DNA from: Deltaproteobacteria bacterium | GTDB taxonomy: Bacteria > Myxococcota_A > Polyangia > Haliangiales > Haliangiaceae | Direction: 5' to 3' | DNA length: 6,738 nucleotides | Assembly (NCBI GenBank): GCA_013696695.1 | Contig: JACCYD010001027.1 | Coordinates: 1-6,738, forward strand | Shown here: piece after piece, positions 5,762-6,738 of the stretch | Numbering within the stretch: position 1 is the stretch's first letter | Layout of the letters: the number at the start of each line of letters is the position of its first letter | Program-made: the position numbers and the translations under genes | The notes under the pieces: model-generated | Seen by the model: the letters and a program-made list of their open reading frames with translations, nothing else | The model's database searches: none | Told to the model about the DNA's origin: nothing

Positions 5762-6738
5762 TCATGGCCTCACCGAGAGCTCGATCGCCGACAGCACCGT
5801 GCCCGGCGCCGCCTCGATCTCGAGCGTGTTGACACCGCGATCTGCGACGCCTTCGAGCATCAGCGGTCCCGTGCCCTCGGCGACCTGACCGTTCCATCGC
5901 GCGATCGCCTTGCCGCTATGTTTAAGCTCGATCGGGATCCGGATCGTGATCACATCGCGGCGATTGATGCCGAACCGGATCTTCGCGAGGCCGCTGGTCA
6001 TCTGCGCCCGGTTGCCGCCGAGGATCGCCAGCCCCGTCGTCGACGGAGGGGGCAGGGCGACGTGCACCAGATCGCGGCGCTTGTCGCGATCGCCGACGAG
6101 TGGCGGAAACAGCTCGCCGAGGTGATGGACGCCGACCAGTCGATCGTAGGCGTCTGCGCCGAGGTCGTGACGCAACGCAAACGCGAGCCGGACCGGAAAC
6201 GTCGCGGAATCGGCGAGCTGACCCGCGAGCCAGCCACGCACGCCACCGACGCGTTGCTCCCAGACTCTTGCGGGCACGGTGCCACCGTTGATCCGCGCGG
6301 AGATCACCGAAGTGTCCGCGGTCAGCTCGACGTTCGCGATCGCGATCAAGATCGCGACGACGAAGCCGGCGGCGGCGACCACGCCGATCACGCGATCGCG
6401 GATCCTGCCGGCTCGACCGCGCTGCATCGCGCGCGCGCCGGCGGAGATCAGCGCGGCGGCACCGACGGCGAACACCACGTACGTCGAGTCGAACCGGCGC
6501 CCACCGTACGACCCGCCGGCCCACCAATCCCACGCCGCGCCGTTGATCTCTGCCTGCGCGAGCAAGCCGAGTAGCAGCGCGAGTGGCAAGCGTACGCTCG
6601 CGCGGGCGAACAGCACCACGCCGAGCACCATCGGCGCATACAGCGGCGACCACGGGAACAACCCGTTGCGCGACGAGAACAGCGTCTCGCTCCACGCCGG
6701 ATCGTCCCACCGCATGAACTCGTCGCCCTGCGGTACGA
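5762..6738 (-). CDS. Polytopic membrane protein, probable GT-C/GT39-like glycosyltransferase C-terminal part (5' end missing)
   Basis: The frame is open from the right edge of the window to a TGA at 5764-5762, giving about 325 visible residues. The Met at 6715-6713 is preceded in frame by VPQGDEF and is therefore probably internal, not the start. Numbered from that Met, the segment F-S-S-R-N-G-L-F-P-W-S-P (13-24) resembles a motif I know from large GT39/ArnT-like membrane proteins of delta-type proteobacteria. Hydrophobic segments follow at about 25-37, 43-60, 78-95 and 109-129, with a WDWWAGGSYGGRRF loop between the second and third. The last ~185 residues are soluble and end in a strand-rich stretch (ARWNGQ, LMLEGVADRGVNTLEIEA) that looks like a beta-sandwich. 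The catalytic N-terminal part is outside the window, so the enzyme class is inferred. It is convergent with the transporter operon and probably unrelated to it. Confidence 0.65.
   Translation of the reverse strand, partial: VPQGDEFMRWDDPAWSETLFSSRNGLFPWSPLYAPMVLGVVLFARASVRLPLALLLGLLAQAEINGAAWDWWAGGSYGGRRFDSTYVVFAVGAAALISAGARAMQRGRAGRIRDRVIGVVAAAGFVVAILIAIANVELTADTSVISARINGGTVPARVWEQRVGGVRGWLAGQLADSATFPVRLAFALRHDLGADAYDRLVGVHHLGELFPPLVGDRDKRRDLVHVALPPPSTTGLAILGGNRAQMTSGLAKIRFGINRRDVITIRIPIELKHSGKAIARWNGQVAEGTGPLMLEGVADRGVNTLEIEAAPGTVLSAIELSVRP

Noticed and set aside
5516..6574. Plus-strand open frame (352 codons) opposite the membrane protein gene
   Set aside because: The translation is Asp/Arg/His-rich with no domain, whereas the minus-strand frame encodes clear membrane helices and continues past the window edge.
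1..6738. CRISPR array, tRNA, rRNA, insertion sequence or attachment site
   Set aside because: I saw no regularly spaced repeats, no tRNA-like cloverleaf or CCA end, no transposase motifs and no terminal inverted repeats with target duplications.

Overview
The window is GC-rich (G/C at most third codon positions) and very rich in GATC/CGATCG words. Its gene content is that of a Gram-negative, double-membrane bacterium: a periplasmic metallophore operon, an outer-membrane lipid transporter with a lipoprotein, and a large membrane glycosyltransferase-like protein. The composition and style of these proteins fit Myxococcota or a related 'deltaproteobacterial' lineage. That placement is inference, because no rRNA or marker gene is present.

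Region 1 (1-1884, + strand) is a bufferin-type copper-peptide operon. It holds the 3' end of a Cys-rich precursor of the BufA2 type, then a complete DUF692 enzyme (BufB, MbnB-like, multinuclear iron), then its DUF2063 partner (BufC). The genes are tightly coupled: a 2-bp gap, then an 8-bp overlap. By family knowledge, BufB and BufC oxidise precursor cysteines to a copper-binding heterocycle, and the exported peptide buffers copper in the periplasm. The precursor's start and signal peptide lie upstream of the window.

Region 2 (1885-2210) is non-coding. It carries a strong imperfect hairpin just after bufC and otherwise no convincing gene or promoter.

Region 3 (2211-5696, + strand) is a four-gene MCE/Mla-type lipid transporter operon in which every junction is a 4-bp stop/start overlap. 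The products are a STAS-MlaE permease fusion, the MlaF ATPase, an MCE-domain protein (MlaD-like) with a long coiled-coil C-terminus, and a PqiC-like ABC-transport auxiliary lipoprotein. Together they could form a complete inner-to-outer-membrane lipid conduit: ATPase and permease in the inner membrane, the MCE protein crossing the periplasm, and the lipoprotein at the outer membrane. No MlaC or MlaA gene is visible.

Region 4 (5697-6738) is a 65-bp convergent spacer followed by the 3' part of a minus-strand gene. That gene encodes a polytopic membrane protein, probably a GT-C/GT39-like glycosyltransferase, open through the right edge of the window.

The most interesting elements are the bufferin precursor, with its internal Cys-motif duplication and Pro/Thr-rich leader spacer; a 28-bp perfect palindrome inside bufB; and the hybrid Mla/Pqi architecture of the lipid transporter.
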